A DNA stretch of 64,000 bases from Sambucus nigra (taxonomy: Eukaryota; Streptophyta; Magnoliopsida; Dipsacales; Adoxaceae), in contig OX422214.1 in assembly GCA_949130495.1 (NCBI GenBank), forward strand, positions 255,196,187 through 255,260,186, given 5' to 3'. The notes under the pieces are model-generated. The model searched no databases. It saw only the letters and a list, made by a program, of their open reading frames with translations, and had not been told where the DNA came from. A program made the translations under genes and the position numbers. Numbering within the stretch: position 1 is the stretch's first letter; the number at the start of each line of letters is the position of its first letter. Below are positions 1-11,676 of this stretch, in pieces.

Positions 1-1042
1 TCTACTACATTTCCAAGAGATTATACTATTTTTGCAATGTGTCAAGAAGGCCTCCGTAGTGGGGCGAGCGGGAAGGCCAGGAGGTAGTGGGATTGGAGGA
101 GGAGTCTTTCCCTCGTCCCAACCTTCGCGCAGTAAATAGAAAGAAAGGGATCCCCAACAGGGGGACTTGTCGAAGAGGCAGCGTTCTGGTTGGTTTATTT
201 TGGGGAACCATAACAATAAGCACGGCCAGGGCGCCCCACAACAACAAGAAGGCCGTGGTGGTCAGGGAGGTAGAGGCCAGTAGGGCCAAGGTGTGAATCA
301 GTTTAGAAATAATCGTGGTAGAAATGCTGAAAATATGATAGGTCGGTGTTTCCAATGCGGGGAAACGGGTCACTATAAGAAGGAATGTCCTCAGTTTATT
401 GGGGAACAGTTTCCTCGAGCTCCACATCAGCCGTATGTTCAGTTCCCTCCACAGGTGCCTAACCCAATTGCTCCTCCACAACAGGGTCAGTTACAGTATG
501 GTAGGGTCTATCATATTCAGGATGCTATGCTTCCTCCAGCTCTGTTGGCACCGCCGGCCATTGAGGGTAAGTTCCCTATTCAGGGACATATGGGTCATTT
601 TTTATTTGATACTGATGTAACGCATTCATTCATTTCTAGGAGCTCTGCTCAGACCACCAAGTTGATTAAATCTGCTGAAAGAACTTTTACTAGTGTGGAG
701 TCCTCTATGGGTGATGGTTCACTCATCTTCTTTGTTTGTAAAAATATATAAATCTCTCTTGGTAATTTATTCTTTGAGGCCGATTTACTCATCCTTGAGA
801 TGGTCGGGTATGACGTGATTTTGGGTATGGATTGGCTTATGAAGTATCATGCTATAGTAAATTGCTACGGGAAGAGTATAGTCTTCGCCGTTCCGGGACA
901 AGAAATGTTCCTGGCAGTTTTACCTCATTTAGAGGGGAGTACTAGTACTTATTTGTATTTCATTACCCAGGAGACTTCTAGGGATGTAGTTATTCCCTTC
1001 GATTCTATTCCGGTTGTGAAAGATTTTGAGGATGTTTTCTGA
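1..1042 (+). pseudogene. Gag C-terminus and aspartic protease remnant of element 1
   Basis: One reading frame (codons starting at 2, 5, 8...) carries Gag and protease. Around 200-330 is a Gly/Gln/Arg-rich Gag tail. A CX2CX4HX4C zinc knuckle lies at 347-388 (CFQCGETGHYKKEC), the nucleic-acid-binding part of Gag. The protease follows near 590-650 as FLFDTDVTHSF, where the family has D-S/T-G. The active-site glycine is replaced by Asp, so the protease is expected to be inactive. A downstream segment, DVILGMDWL, near 812-838 is typical of the protease-RT linker. In-frame stops at 281-283, 749-751 and 1040-1042 break the frame. Dead copy. Confidence 0.88.
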
Positions 1043-1054
1043 GAAATATCGAGT

Positions 1055-2389
1055 TTGCCTCCTAGTCGTGAGATTGAGTTTGTGATTGATTTAGCGCCGG
1101 GAACGAAGCCTATTTCGAGGGCTCCATATCGAATGGATCTTATTAAAATGAGGGAGCTAAGAGATCAAATTCAAAAGTTGTTAGGGCAGGGATTTATTCG
1201 GCGTAGCACATCGTCGTGGTGTGCTCCAGTGTTGTTTGTTAAGAAAAGAGATGGTTCTCTCCGGTTATGTGTGGACTATAGAGAATTGAATAAGGTCACC
1301 ATCCGGAATAAATACCCTTTACCTCGTATCGATGACTTATTTGATCAACTTTGAGGAGCGATGTATTTCTCCAAAATTGATTTGAGGACGGGGTATCACC
1401 AATTGAGGATACGGGAGGAGGATGTATCCAAGACTGCTTTTCTAACAAGGTACGGGTCCTATGAATTTTTGGTTATGCCCTTTGGACTAACCAATGCCCC
1501 CGCTGTATTTATGGATCTCGTGAATAGGGTGTTTTGGGATTTCCTGGACTAATTTGTTATTGTGTTCATCGATGACATTTTAGTCTATTCTCGAACGGAA
1601 TCTGATCATGCTATGCATTTAAGGTTGGTCCTAAAGAGATTACGGGACCATCAACTGTATGGAAAGTTCGAGAAGTGTGGATTTTGGTTACATGAGGTAC
1701 AATTTTTTGGTCACGTGGTGACGTCCCAAGGTGTATCAGTGGATCCTGGCAAGGTGGATGCGATGAGGGAGTGGGGTCAGCCCATGACACCTACCGAGGT
1801 TTGCAGTTTTCTGGGTTTAGCGGGTTATTACCGTCGGTTCATCAAGGATTTCTCTAAAATCTGTAGCCCTTTGACAAATTTGACCCGGAAAGGGGTGAGC
1901 TTTATTTGGGATAATTCTTCCCAAGCTGCATTTGATGAGCTTAAAGAAAGATTGACTTTGGCTCCGGTCCTTGCTTTGCCAAAACCGAGATTAGAATATT
2001 TAGTCTTCACTGATGCATCTCTTCAAGGATTAGGAGGTGTACTTCAGCAAGAGAGACGGGCTATCACTTATGCTTCCTGCAAGTTGAAGCCCCATGAAAG
2101 AAACTATTCGGTGCATGACTTAGAACTAGCCGCAGTTATCTTTGCCTTGAAGATATGGAGGCATTATCTCTTGGGAGAGAAGTTTAGTCTTTTCACGGAC
2201 CACAAATCGCTGCAATATTTATTTTCATAGAAGGACTTGAATATGCGACAGCGCCGATGGTTAGAGTTCGTGAAAGATTATCAATTTGATATTCGTTATC
2301 ATCCGGGTAAGGAGAGCGTTGTAGCGGATTCCTTGAGTAGGAAGCCCGATGGAGAATTAGCTGAGGTTTGGAAAGCTAAATGGAAGTAA
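1055..2389 (+). pseudogene. Reverse transcriptase and RNase H remnant of element 1
   Basis: This stays in the same frame as Gag. The RT begins with an IDLAPGT-type entry near 1088 and includes [14 protein letters not shown] (about 1259-1300), the [14 protein letters not shown] motif (about 1367-1408) and the catalytic [10 protein letters not shown] at about 1562-1591, whose two Asp residues are intact. RNase H follows with acidic residues in VFTDAS (about 2003-2020), HDLELAAV (about 2114) and LFTDHKS (about 2190-2212). Stops at 1352, 1550, 2228 and 2387 interrupt it. The stops at 1550 (TAA before FVIVFIDD) and 2228 (TAG before [10 protein letters not shown]) sit where relatives have Gln, so both fit C-to-T change of CAA or CAG. 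Not translatable as one protein. Confidence 0.92.
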
Positions 2390-3949
2390 CGCAGTCAGGA
2401 GGATGCGGTGGTCAGAGCATTCATGCCGGTGATGACCTTTACTCCTACAATTGTGGCAAGGGTGGTAGAAGCCCAAGGAAGGGATAAGGGGTGTCAAGAC
2501 CATATTCGCCGATTGCTGTCCGAGGGAGTGGAGTCCTACTCAATTGGTTCTGAGGGTGGATTACGCTTCCATGGAAGACTCATTGTTCCGGAGGAAGGAG
2601 ATTTGAGACGGGAAGTGATGGCCGAAGCTCACGGGTCTAGGTTCACGGTACATCCTGGCGGGGAAAAAATGTATCAGGACATGCACCGTCAGTATTGGTG
2701 GCCAGGTATGAAGAGGGATATTTCGGAATTTATGTCCCAATTCACTACTTGTCAACTGGTCAAGATCGATCATCAGAAACCGACAGGTATGTCACAACCG
2801 TTAGAGATCCCGGTGTGGAAATGGGAAAGAATATCGATGGATTTTATCACGGGCTTGCCAAGATCACAAAGTGGATGTGATTCTATTTGGGTGATTGTCG
2901 ATCGCTTGACAAAGTCGGCACCTTCCTACCCGTGCGGACAGATTATGACACCGCTCGGTATGCCTGCTTATTCATCGAGGAGGTGTTGAGACTCCATGGG
3001 GTGGCTTTGAATATAGTTTTCGACCGAGACAAAATTTTCATTTCCCACTTTTGGAGGAGTTTCCAAGAAGCTATGGGGACCGAATTGAAGTTAAGCACTT
3101 CGTATCATCCTCAAACAGATGGCCAAACTGAAAGGGTAAACCAAATGTTGGAGGATATGCTTCGCATGTGTATGCTTGGCTTCAAAGGTGGTTGGGAACA
3201 ATATCTCCCATTGGTTGAGTTTTCTTATAACAACTCTTACCAATTCACAATTGGAATGGCACCTTATGAAGCTTTGTATGGAAGACCGTGTAGATCACCC
3301 GCTTGTTGGTTGGAAGTGGGTGATAATAAATTTCTTGGACCTGAAATGATCCAAGATAATTCCTCAAAGATTTAATTGATTCGGGATCGCATTCGGATAG
3401 CCCAAGACCATCAAAAGAGATATGCCGATGCGGGTCGGCGACACATGGAATTGGATATTGGGGACCAATTCTTGGTTTGAGTGTCACCCATGAAAGGCAT
3501 AAAGCGTTTCAGTAAGAAGGGGAAGCTTGCTCCATGATTTGTTGGATCTTTTCCAGTTATTACAAAGGTGGGTCCAGTGGCATACCAACTTGCTTTACCA
3601 GAACCATTTAAACAAATTCATGATGTATTCCATGTTTCCTCCCTAAAGAAGTATTGGAGGTGCGAAGGTGCGCTTTGGCACATCCCTTTCGAGGATATTG
3701 ATTTGCAACCCGATGTTTCATATGAAGAACAACCGGTTGCTATTTTAGAGCATGGGGAGCGTAGATTGATGTCTCGTGTGTTGCCCTTGGTGCGGGTTCA
3801 ATGGAGTCACCATAACGCAAAGGAAACGACATGGGAACGCGAGGATGACATGCGGGAAAAGTATCCGCATCTCTTTATACAAGGTACGCCTGAATTTTGG
3901 GGACAAAATTCCCTCATAAGGGGGGGCATAGGTAACAACCCTCGCTTTT
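2390..3949 (+). pseudogene. Integrase and chromodomain remnant of element 1
   Basis: The N-terminal zinc-binding region (about 2620-2770) keeps both His residues but shows FTTCQ where the family has C-x2-C, so one Cys is lost. The catalytic core has the first Asp in SMDFITGLP (about 2834-2860), the second in FDRDKIF (about 3019-3039) and the Glu in TERVNQ (about 3127-3144). The reading frame shifts near 2920: upstream is in Gag's frame, downstream is +2 relative to it. A further stop lies at 3373-3375. The C-terminal DNA-binding part (GPVAYQLALPEPF, HDVFHVSSLKKY) and a chromodomain (about 3730-3870, ending QWSHHNAKETTWE) follow. The chromodomain is thought to steer insertion into heterochromatin. 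Confidence 0.92.
3914..3930 (+). other. Polypurine tract of element 1
   Basis: A run AAGGGGGGG at about 3918-3926 lies just before the LTR start and after GACAAAATTCC, the usual spacing for the plus-strand primer of chromoviruses. Confidence 0.75.
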
Positions 3950-4783
3950 GAGGTCCTATTTTTTATATTTAATTTTCTAGATATAGTGATTAGTTATAAA
4001 GATGATGGTATGTGGAGTAGGTATTAATTTAAGAAAGAAAAGTTAATATCTACTATGATGTTGCATATTTACCGTAAGTATAGGTGAATTTTGCTATTTT
4101 ATGTTTTGTAATGTCAAATGATTTAAAATGACATTTGGCTTAAAATGAAACCAGAACCTAAAATGCGTTATAAAATCTCCAAATGATATTTTGGAGGGTG
4201 CAAATAGTTTCGAGAGGTTCGAGATAGTCAAATTATGTGTCATATTGTATTTCGAGGTTCCGGGCACTTTTGACTGGTTGTAGCTTATATGAGTAGTTGC
4301 GTATTATTTTACCGCGTATTAATCACTTAAAGCTGGAATTTGGACATAAGCCACGATTTATGTCTTGTTTAAGTCACTATTACCCTAATTGAATTGGTAA
4401 ACCTAGAGAAAGAAAGAGAAGAAGAAACCTTGGGAGAAAGTGAGAGATTGAACCTTGGTGATTGTTCTTGCATACAACTTCATCAAAATATGAAATTGCA
4501 AACTTGAGGAAACTTATCTACTTGCTATTTTATGATTTAAGTAGAGTAATTAGCATTGATAGTTGTGGTTATGTATGGTTTAAGAAACTTAGGGATTTTA
4601 ATTAATTTATGGGCTTGGATGTTTGGAGATTGATTTGAATGGTTATTGATGATGAAATTTTGGTTGTTGGAGGTATTTATACTCAATTAGTAGCAATAAA
4701 TGATGAGGGTTTGGGTTGGTTGAGTTTGGAAGAAATTAGGAGTCCAAGACTCTATTACCAAAAATTGGCAAAATTTGCAGGAC

Positions 4784-4945
4784 GGAATCGATTCGCATAG
4801 AGGCAGTGTCCAGGACTGGGTGAATCGAATCGATTTGGTTTTCCCCGAATCGATTCGGAAATTATGAAGAAACTCACTTTTCCTAACCGAATCGATTCGC
4901 CTTTAAGAACCCAAATCGATTCGGCTAGTCCGAATCGATTCGGAA
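4784..4945 (+). repeat. Cluster of six AATCGATT palindromes in LTR
   Basis: Six copies of AATCGATT, most extended to CCGAATCGATTCGG, lie in about 160 bp, with variable spacers that include a CCAGGACTGGGTG-like segment. The same arrangement occurs in other LTRs of the window. Confidence 0.9.
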
Positions 4946-5388
4946 AGCCTGAAATGTTCCTTTGTTTTTATCTTTTTGAATTCGACTCCTTTCGTTAGGA
5001 TTATGTCCTAGGACCCTTCTTGAATGAAGTAAACATAGTATACAAGAGTTTTAGTCGAGTTTGGTTGTTACCCTATAGTTGAATGGGATCACTTGGGGTT
5101 AAATTAAGGGGTACTTAAAGTGATGTTTAGGCATCACTTCTCATTTGGTAAATAAATTGGAAAATATAATTCTAAGCCCATATGTGGAGATTTTGGAGGC
5201 CTTTTTGAGGTATATAAAACCTTGGGACCTATAAGATTTTTGGAAATTGTTTAGAGAATACTTCGGGACCTACCCGTATAATGAAATTGAATTAGAAAAA
5301 TTCAAAGATAATGGTTTCAAGTAAAATGAAACACATGTGATTAATGGTAAAGAAAATGAGATTTAAATTGGTAATTGTTAAATTACTT

Positions 5389-5675
5389 AAACACACCTCT
5401 CTAAATGCTATCATAAGGGAATATCGCGCATGAGGTGATGTCCCCTGACTATTTAATGCAGGCTGACTATAGTCCTCGGCCATATGCGGGGTTTGTATAT
5501 GTTTTTCTGCGCTAGTGAGGTAATTCCGGGTGTGATTATAACTCACTCGCAGGTATATGGCCACTTCCCGATGTGCGTTAGGCGCCCAGGTTGTCTTGTA
5601 TAGATAGTCCCTGGAAGATGATAGTCATTTAGGGGCACGCCCAGTGGGGAAACTCGGAGGGGCGGTCTTAGAAAT
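5389..5675 (+). repeat. Block conserved among the LTRs of this window
   Basis: Begins ACACACCTCTCTAAAT and ends GGGGCGGTCTTAGA. Near-identical stretches such as CCCAGGTTGTCTTGTATAGA and GGAAGATGATAG recur at 8060-8340 (+), 31738-32012 (-) and 33690-33975 (-). No function is known to me. Confidence 0.8.
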
Positions 5676-6179
5676 GTTATATGTATAAGAATATAACCTT
5701 TCTAACTCAAGTGGGACTTGAGGTATATGAATTGCCATAAGAATTGAGATGGTATTTATATTCCTGCTAAGGAATGGAAAACGTAAAGATATGATGAAAA
5801 CTATATTCCTACTAAGGAATGGAAAATGATAAGATATGAGAAGAAATGAGACTAATTTTATTTCTCTTGCTTAATTTAATAACTGTTAGAAACTTATATG
5901 AATGCATTATCACATTTGATGATTAGATTGTTAGATTCTCATTCATATTATCCGTGATTTATTGTCCATATCTATCATGTTTCTTACTCTTCTGGGAATC
6001 ATATATAAATCGGGCCCTGACTCATTCATTTTCCATGTTGTGCATGTTGATGTATCCGCTCAGGTGCTCCTCCACAAAGTCGCCCGTTATGATTTTCTTA
6101 CTCCTATGCTTTTGACGAGCTGTATGATCTTGCGGATTATTACAGGATGTTTGTTAGACGCCTTCATTTTTGGACTCTA

Positions 6180-6184
6180 GATAT
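6180..6184 (+). repeat. Target-site duplication of element 2, left copy (GATAT)
   Basis: GATAT directly precedes the TGTAACAACC start of element 2 and is repeated exactly at 14323-14327 after its last base. A related LTR near 31145-31175 (minus strand) reads through this point without an insert, which supports the empty-site state. Confidence 0.92.
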
Positions 6185-7427
6185 TGTAACAACCTGTCCT
6201 TTTGGAGACCATTAAATTCCATAATCTGATATAAATTGGAATTTCGGGAATTTTCCTAAATAGTAATTTTTGGGATTTTCGAGGATTAAATGATTTTTGA
6301 AGGATGTTGTGATTATTTTTGGGACTATATAGATCGAAATAATTTAATTATATGTCGTCGTTGAGTAAAGCGACACGAGGTAAGATTTTTTAATTGGAAA
6401 ATCCGCATTTATTTATTTTGGGTTGGAATAGTGATTTGCGGTCAAGTACCTCGGATGGAAATTTCGACTGCGCCATGAGTCTCAGAATGTCTGAGATATT
6501 CGGAAAAGAGTGTCCGATTATCGAAATTGAGCTTCGGGGAATTTTAGAGGTAAAAGTAACTCGTAATTGGGTAAACGAGTCATTTTTGGGTTTTAAGGGT
6601 TAAAAACCCTTTTCTTCCTATTTAAAGAGGGAGAAGGGAAGAGAACAGAGATAAAAGAGAAAGAAAGGAAAGAAGAGAGAGAGGAGGAGAGAAAAGAGGG
6701 GAGAAATGGAGATCTCGGGCCAAACTCTGTCGGATTCGACTCGAGGTCGTCGGATTTTATCCATGAGGCAAGTGTTTACTTTCTTTATTTATCTTTTTGC
6801 ATAAATATCTCATATCGTAGTTTGGTATAAACAAACCCTAAAGATTTTGGGTTGGGGTTTCGTGGATAAAACGTGTTTTTGGGAGTCAAAACAATTAAAC
6901 CCCAATAATATTTCAATTTTGTGGAACTTAGGTTTTAACCTAAATTAATTGGTGGTTTTGGGTTCTAGGATGTTTAGAACCCTTAATATATGTGTATTTG
7001 TAGTTAGTTTAGGTTGTAGGACGTTGGGTGAGGTGAAAAAAGCTTGGGAGAAGCTTCAATGGCCGAAATCGTCTCGGAGAAGATGATGAATAGTAACCCA
7101 TCACTTTAGGGGGGGCATTTTGGTCAGGAAAAGAATTGATTTAGCTTTCGGTCAAAACATGAAAGTTGTAGATCTTTTCAATACGGTCACGTGGACGCTG
7201 ACCGCATATTTTTTTGATTTTTGTACGATTTGATATGATTTTTAAAAGATGGCAGCTTCGGGTTGAAATCATCAATTCGGAAATCAAATCGGGAATTGGA
7301 AAAATTAAAGCTATAATTAATTTCGTAGATGTTCGGGATAATTTTTGGGGTAGTTTAGAAACCCCGAAAATGAATTTGGGTTGTTGGATAAGGGACTTAA
7401 GGATTTTAGTTTTGGAGACCTGGTGTG

Positions 7428-7530
7428 ACCGGTCGACCGCGTCAAGGAGAAAGGGCCTACTGCTTTGTTTCGTAGGCTTATTTACAACCCGCGGTCGACC
7501 GGGGGTCTAGGACCGGTCGATCGGTGCCCT
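7428..7530 (+). repeat. GTCGAC palindrome cluster in LTR
   Basis: ACCGGTCGACCGCG, CGCGGTCGACCGGG and GACCGGTCGATCGG occur within about 100 bp, the first preceded by GACCTGG. The position and the flanking GACCTGG word resemble those of the AATCGATT clusters in other LTRs. Confidence 0.85.
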
Positions 7531-8059
7531 ATTTTTAGCCCAAGATTTTGGAGATTAGTATGACTTCTCCTCTTTGAGTTTAAAGCGGGCTTTCTAAATT
7601 TGAGTATTAAAGAGGATTATGATCTAAAGAGATAACATAATCATATTGTTCTTGTTCGGGTGAATCCTATGAGTGGATTAGAATAGATTTGGGGAGTATA
7701 GTTATATATTCGCTAAATGAGAAATGGTATGATTGGAGATATCCAAATGAATCCGTAGATGGGATTTAAGTATGTATTACTTATTAAAGTAAGAAAATAC
7801 TTTGGGTTTAGCATCATGCATATATGAATGCATGATTATGATTCTTTGAGAGAATCGTTGGGATTATGGTCATCGCTAGATGATATAGGCCATTATGGCC
7901 GGATATATATTCTAGGAGGAATATATGGTATATGTATATACTAGGTGATTAAAGTATATATATAGGATTTGATGGAAATGATTTTGAAAATATAAAAAAA
8001 TGAATATTTTCAAAATGGAAAGACAAATGATTTTCATAATTGAAAAAATATGGATTATA

Positions 8060-8340
8060 CACACCTCCCTAAATCGCTATCATAAGGGAAGTTGCACGCA
8101 TTGTGGTGAAGCCTTCCTGGCTATTGAGTAGGTTGGATATAGTCCCTAGGCCATATGGGCGTTTATTTGTTTACTGCACTGGTTAGGGGATTCTGGGTGT
8201 GGTCCTGACTTTCCCGCAGGCAATATGGCCTCTTCCCTACGTTGATAGGTTCCCAGGTTGTCTTGTATAGATAGGCCCTGGAAGATGATAGCCATTTAGG
8301 GGCACGTCCAGTGGGGAAACCCAGAGGGGCGGTCTTAGAT
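8060..8340 (+). repeat. Conserved LTR block, copy in element 2
   Basis: Shares long stretches with the block at 5389-5675: ACACACCTCCCTAAAT, CTATCATAAGGGAA, CCATATG, CCCAGGTTGTCTTGTATAGA, GATGATAG, GGGGAAACCCAGAGGGGCGG. It is absent from the 3' LTR of the same element because of an internal deletion. Confidence 0.8.
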
Positions 8341-8790
8341 TTATTAAAGCGATTCATGATAATGGATTGGCTTTAATTTACATTTCCTGAGTATAAAAAG
8401 GGAAATGGGGTAAAGGTTTGGCTTCGGTAACACTCCCGGATGGAAGAAGGGATGTGGAAGCATATGATTTGATCAAAGCATTTTCATGATAATGAAAATG
8501 GCTTTGGGTACATTTCCTGACTATAAAAAGGGAAATGGAATGATTTAAAACGGAAAAGCACTTTTATGATAATAAAATTGGCTTTTAAAAGTTTATGTTA
8601 TGGTAAAGCAATTCATGCTAATGAATTGGCTTTTAAATACATTTCCTGGATATGAGAAGGGAAATGGAAGGTTTTGATATGATTATAGAATACACCTCAG
8701 TCCGGGAGGTAGATCCGGATGTGTATTATATAGTTTATTATGTAAACCTCAGTCCGGGAGATATTATCCAGACGTATACTGTTAATGTAT
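8340..8790 (+). repeat. Array of short inverted repeats in LTR
   Basis: Two alternating small hairpin types recur. One has CATTTCC ... GGGAAATG arms (near 8380, 8510 and 8640). The other has AAAGC(A)ATT-type and AAT-GGCTTT arms flanking ATGATAAT (near 8345, 8475, 8555 and 8605). Two CCTCAGTCCGGGAG units follow (8693 and 8747). The array is repeated in the 3' LTR at 13035-13440. Confidence 0.75.
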
Positions 8791-8873
8791 ATATATATAT
8801 ATATATATGTATTTATACATTTGTGTGTGCCATGATCCTGATGGATCTCTACCATTAACCCTGCCAAGTAGTA

Positions 8874-8930
8874 GTGTATCGGGGGGGTTCCTTGTTTGGA
8901 TTTCGCTTTACGAGACACCCCACGCACGAA
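8874..8930 (+). other. Conserved stem-loop motif, copy 1
   Basis: Core GGTTCCTTGTTTGGATTT, followed by an inner hairpin (TCG-loop-CGA) and an outer arm ACCCCACGCAC that can pair with GTGT...GGGG on the 5' side. Further copies are listed at 11130, 11619, 13528, 18656 and 18836. Confidence 0.75.
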
Positions 8931-9674
8931 CTTAGTGCAGTGTTGAGAATGGAGGGATGTTTAGCCCTTAACACATGGACTATCTAGGGTTGATAGTAGT
9001 TGGGTGATAGACTAGTTTAGCAGGGTAGCTTGACTAGGATGTTTTAAAAGATGCGCTAGGAGTGCACTGTTAGAAGAGAGGTGAGGGGTATCTCATGGGA
9101 GTGTGATACCAAACTTAAATATGAGATAAAACTATTCTTCTAAAAATAAAGCATTTATGCACTTGCACAATATTTTCAAAATTTGGGCTCTGACCCGTAT
9201 ATCTACTTTTCCTCTCTTGTTGTATATATATATATATAGATGTCCAAACATAGGGACACCTGGATGGAAATTCTTTCGAGTCATACGTCTGCTGCGGTAG
9301 CTGTGGATGCTTGCAGGTTCTCAGTAGACGCTTCGTTCCTTGTACTCTAGATAGGAGGTATTGTACAAACATTCGGGTCCATGGTCCAACTATTTTTATT
9401 TATTCTTCGCACGTTATTCGATATGGTCGTATAATTTGAACCGAGTGTTCGGTTATTTTATTCCTTTCAGTTTCATTTACGCTTAAACTGTGTGTATGAT
9501 TTATTATAATCGTTAAAAAGAGTAGTTAAGTTAAAATTTTAATGCTCGCCTAAAAGGATATTAGTATTTAAATGGACTTTCGACAGTGATGCTAAGAATG
9601 ATCCATATGTAACTCCTGTTATAATTTGATATAGGAGTGATCGCCCGGTATCCCATTAGGTGGGTTGTTACAGA

Positions 9675-9686
9675 TGGTATCAGAGC
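9675..9686 (+). other. Primer binding site of element 2 (initiator-Met tRNA type)
   Basis: TGGTATCAGAGC two bases after the LTR end. This is the standard plant PBS complementary to the 3' end of initiator methionine tRNA. Confidence 0.95.
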
Positions 9687-11129
9687 ATCAAGTTCTAGTG
9701 TCCTTAGGAATCTATGCGGACGTACTACGCTTTCAGCGTTGCTCTCGATTTGGTATAGAGCCTCAGGATTTGGATTGTTGATTCCTTTGTGAGATTTCGT
9801 TCTCCATCCATGTTAGAATATTATAATAATCTTTTGCGTGCTCGTTCTAGGATCGTGTGCTGATCGAAGAAGGAGGGCCAAGGAGGGCCTCGGGGAGGAC
9901 AGCAAGAGGCGGAGCTTAGCTGGGGCAACTGGTACAAGTCGGGGGATTGGGACCGCCATAGAGGTCACTCCCCTTATGGCAATTATTAGGGATCGTTGCA
10001 GCAACTACTAAAGTATAGTAGTTATGAGCATCCAAGTACTGCTATGGTAGAATGTGGTACTCAAATTGAACTACCCCGTGGAGATAAGTGTTCGAAAAGG
10101 GTCTTTGATAAGGACCATATATTAAAGTTGGGGTTGTGCACAGTGAGCATGGCACTACCTAGTTGACGCAGATAGCTCGGGAGCTTTGGCTTAGAGCAGG
10201 GTATGGAAATACCCAGATGTGAAAATTTAAGGAAGATTTTCACTTGTAGAGAGAATGTGGGTGGGTTCAGGTGCCCCTGAATGGACATCCACATGGGGAG
10301 ATTTGTTGAAACTGGTAGTGTACTTTCCTTTTAACGAAGAGGTTAAGAGGATTAATAAGGTGATTGTAAGGAGTAAGGTTATAGAGTCTGATGGTGTTGA
10401 CGACCTTATCATGGTCAGGAAGGCCAGTGATGAAAATGGTATTGTGGAGTGCAGAGCCACACGGTTAGTCCTTTCCCGGTAGGAATAAAGGAAAAGGTTA
10501 GGGTGCCCAGATGGGGCCTAGAGTTAAGAAATTCTAGTAAAAGGTGTGGCTGGATGAAGCTGTGGCGTTCGATAGCCCTAGACTCGTGTGTGTAATTTGA
10601 GATTGGTTTCGGTCTGGATAACATAATAATGTAGGCCTATGTGTTTTCCGCGGTAGTGGAATTTTATTTTCTTTCGCTCGTCATAGAGGCGGGCATTTAT
10701 ATTTTTTATATATACGTATAATGTATTCGGTTGAACGGAGCGATAGCAGGCTAATGATGGCAAGTCTATCGTGTCCATGGTTCCTGGAGGGAACAGATTG
10801 TAGTTGCGGTGTCTCACCTGGATACAGGTTGAGTACACCTTTGTTATTATGGATTGATGGAACCTCGATTAGCAGAGGCTTCCTTATTTTGGTTTGTATA
10901 TGTGGCAACCTTATAGATATAATTTAAGGCCCACAGGATCATTATTGAGCTGTAAGATTTTGCTCTGTGCTAGTTTGCACAAGGACTTAGAAATAGTGCG
11001 AGCGCTGGGTGGTGTGACTCTTAGTTAGAGATAGGAGTTCAGACCACCTTTCGATGATAAGGGATAGAATTATCCCGATTGCATGTCTGAAATAACGGGA
11101 CTCCGTGATCGACGAGGTCAAGTGTTAAT

Positions 11130-11178
11130 GTGTGGAGGGGTTCCTTGTTTGGATTTCGCTTTGCGAGACGCTCCACAC
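11130..11178 (+). other. Conserved stem-loop motif, copy 2
   Basis: The best-paired copy. GTGTGGAG (11130-11137) is the exact reverse complement of CTCCACAC (11171-11178), and between them TTCGC-TTT-GCGAG forms an inner stem. The core GGTTCCTTGTTTGGATTT is intact. Confidence 0.8.
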
Positions 11179-11618
11179 ATGACTCTTAACGGCGTCGGGC
11201 GTGGAGAGCTGTTATAGGATGCAAGGATATTGGTTTTGTGGAAAAGTCTTATAGTGTGGATGAACCACTATAGGCTATGAGCCACACGATATTGATATAC
11301 TTATGGAGATATTGTGCTATGGAAAAGCACTAAAGTGGTCCCCTCTCCGCAAGTGGGTGGGTGAGGTTGGACTTAGAGAAATTGATTTGAGGATAATAAC
11401 CAGCCTTAATGAAAAGGCAGATCTTGAGAAGATACATTTTGGGTATTATGTTCGTGACACTTTCTACAGAAAGTGGGAACTTCGATTGGTTAGGTTTCCT
11501 TCCGTATGGGCGGAAGGATAAGATAGTAGAAACGAGTTCGTAGGTTAGCGTAGGTAGGATTTAGGACGTCCCGCTGGTGTTTTTGTTACATCTCGATGAC
11601 CGATGACGCGAGGGAGTA

Positions 11619-11676
11619 GTGTAACGGGAGGGTTCCTTGTTTGGATTTTGCCTTGGCGAGACATCCCATGCACGAA
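11619..11676 (+). other. Conserved stem-loop motif, copy 3
   Basis: Same core as copy 2. The inner stem differs in both arms, TTGCC-TT-GGCGA, and still pairs. Outer arms are GTGTAACGGGA and TCCCATGCAC. Confidence 0.75.

Larger units (their letters stand above)
3931..6184 (+). mobile_element. 3' LTR of element 1, first part
   Basis: Starts GGTAACAACCCTCG (the family start is TGTAACAACCC) directly after the polypurine tract. It runs to the insertion point of element 2 at 6184. It includes a GAGATAGTCAAA U3 motif near 4223, a cluster of AATCGATT palindromes (4784-4945), a block conserved among several LTRs here (about 5389-5675), and ends in the 5-bp target copy GATAT (6180-6184). Confidence 0.85.
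6185..9672 (+). mobile_element. 5' LTR of element 2 (3.49 kb)
   Basis: Begins TGTAACAACCTGTCC and ends GGGTTGTTACA. It contains a purine-rich stretch near 6640-6705, a GTCGAC palindrome cluster (7428-7530), the conserved LTR block (8060-8340), an array of small inverted repeats (8340-8790), TA microsatellites (about 8790-8808 and 9222-9238) and a stem-loop motif (8874-8930). Confidence 0.92.

Noticed and set aside
26..481. 151-codon minus-strand ORF opposite Gag
   Set aside because: It is antisense to a clear Gag zinc-knuckle region and shows no family of its own.
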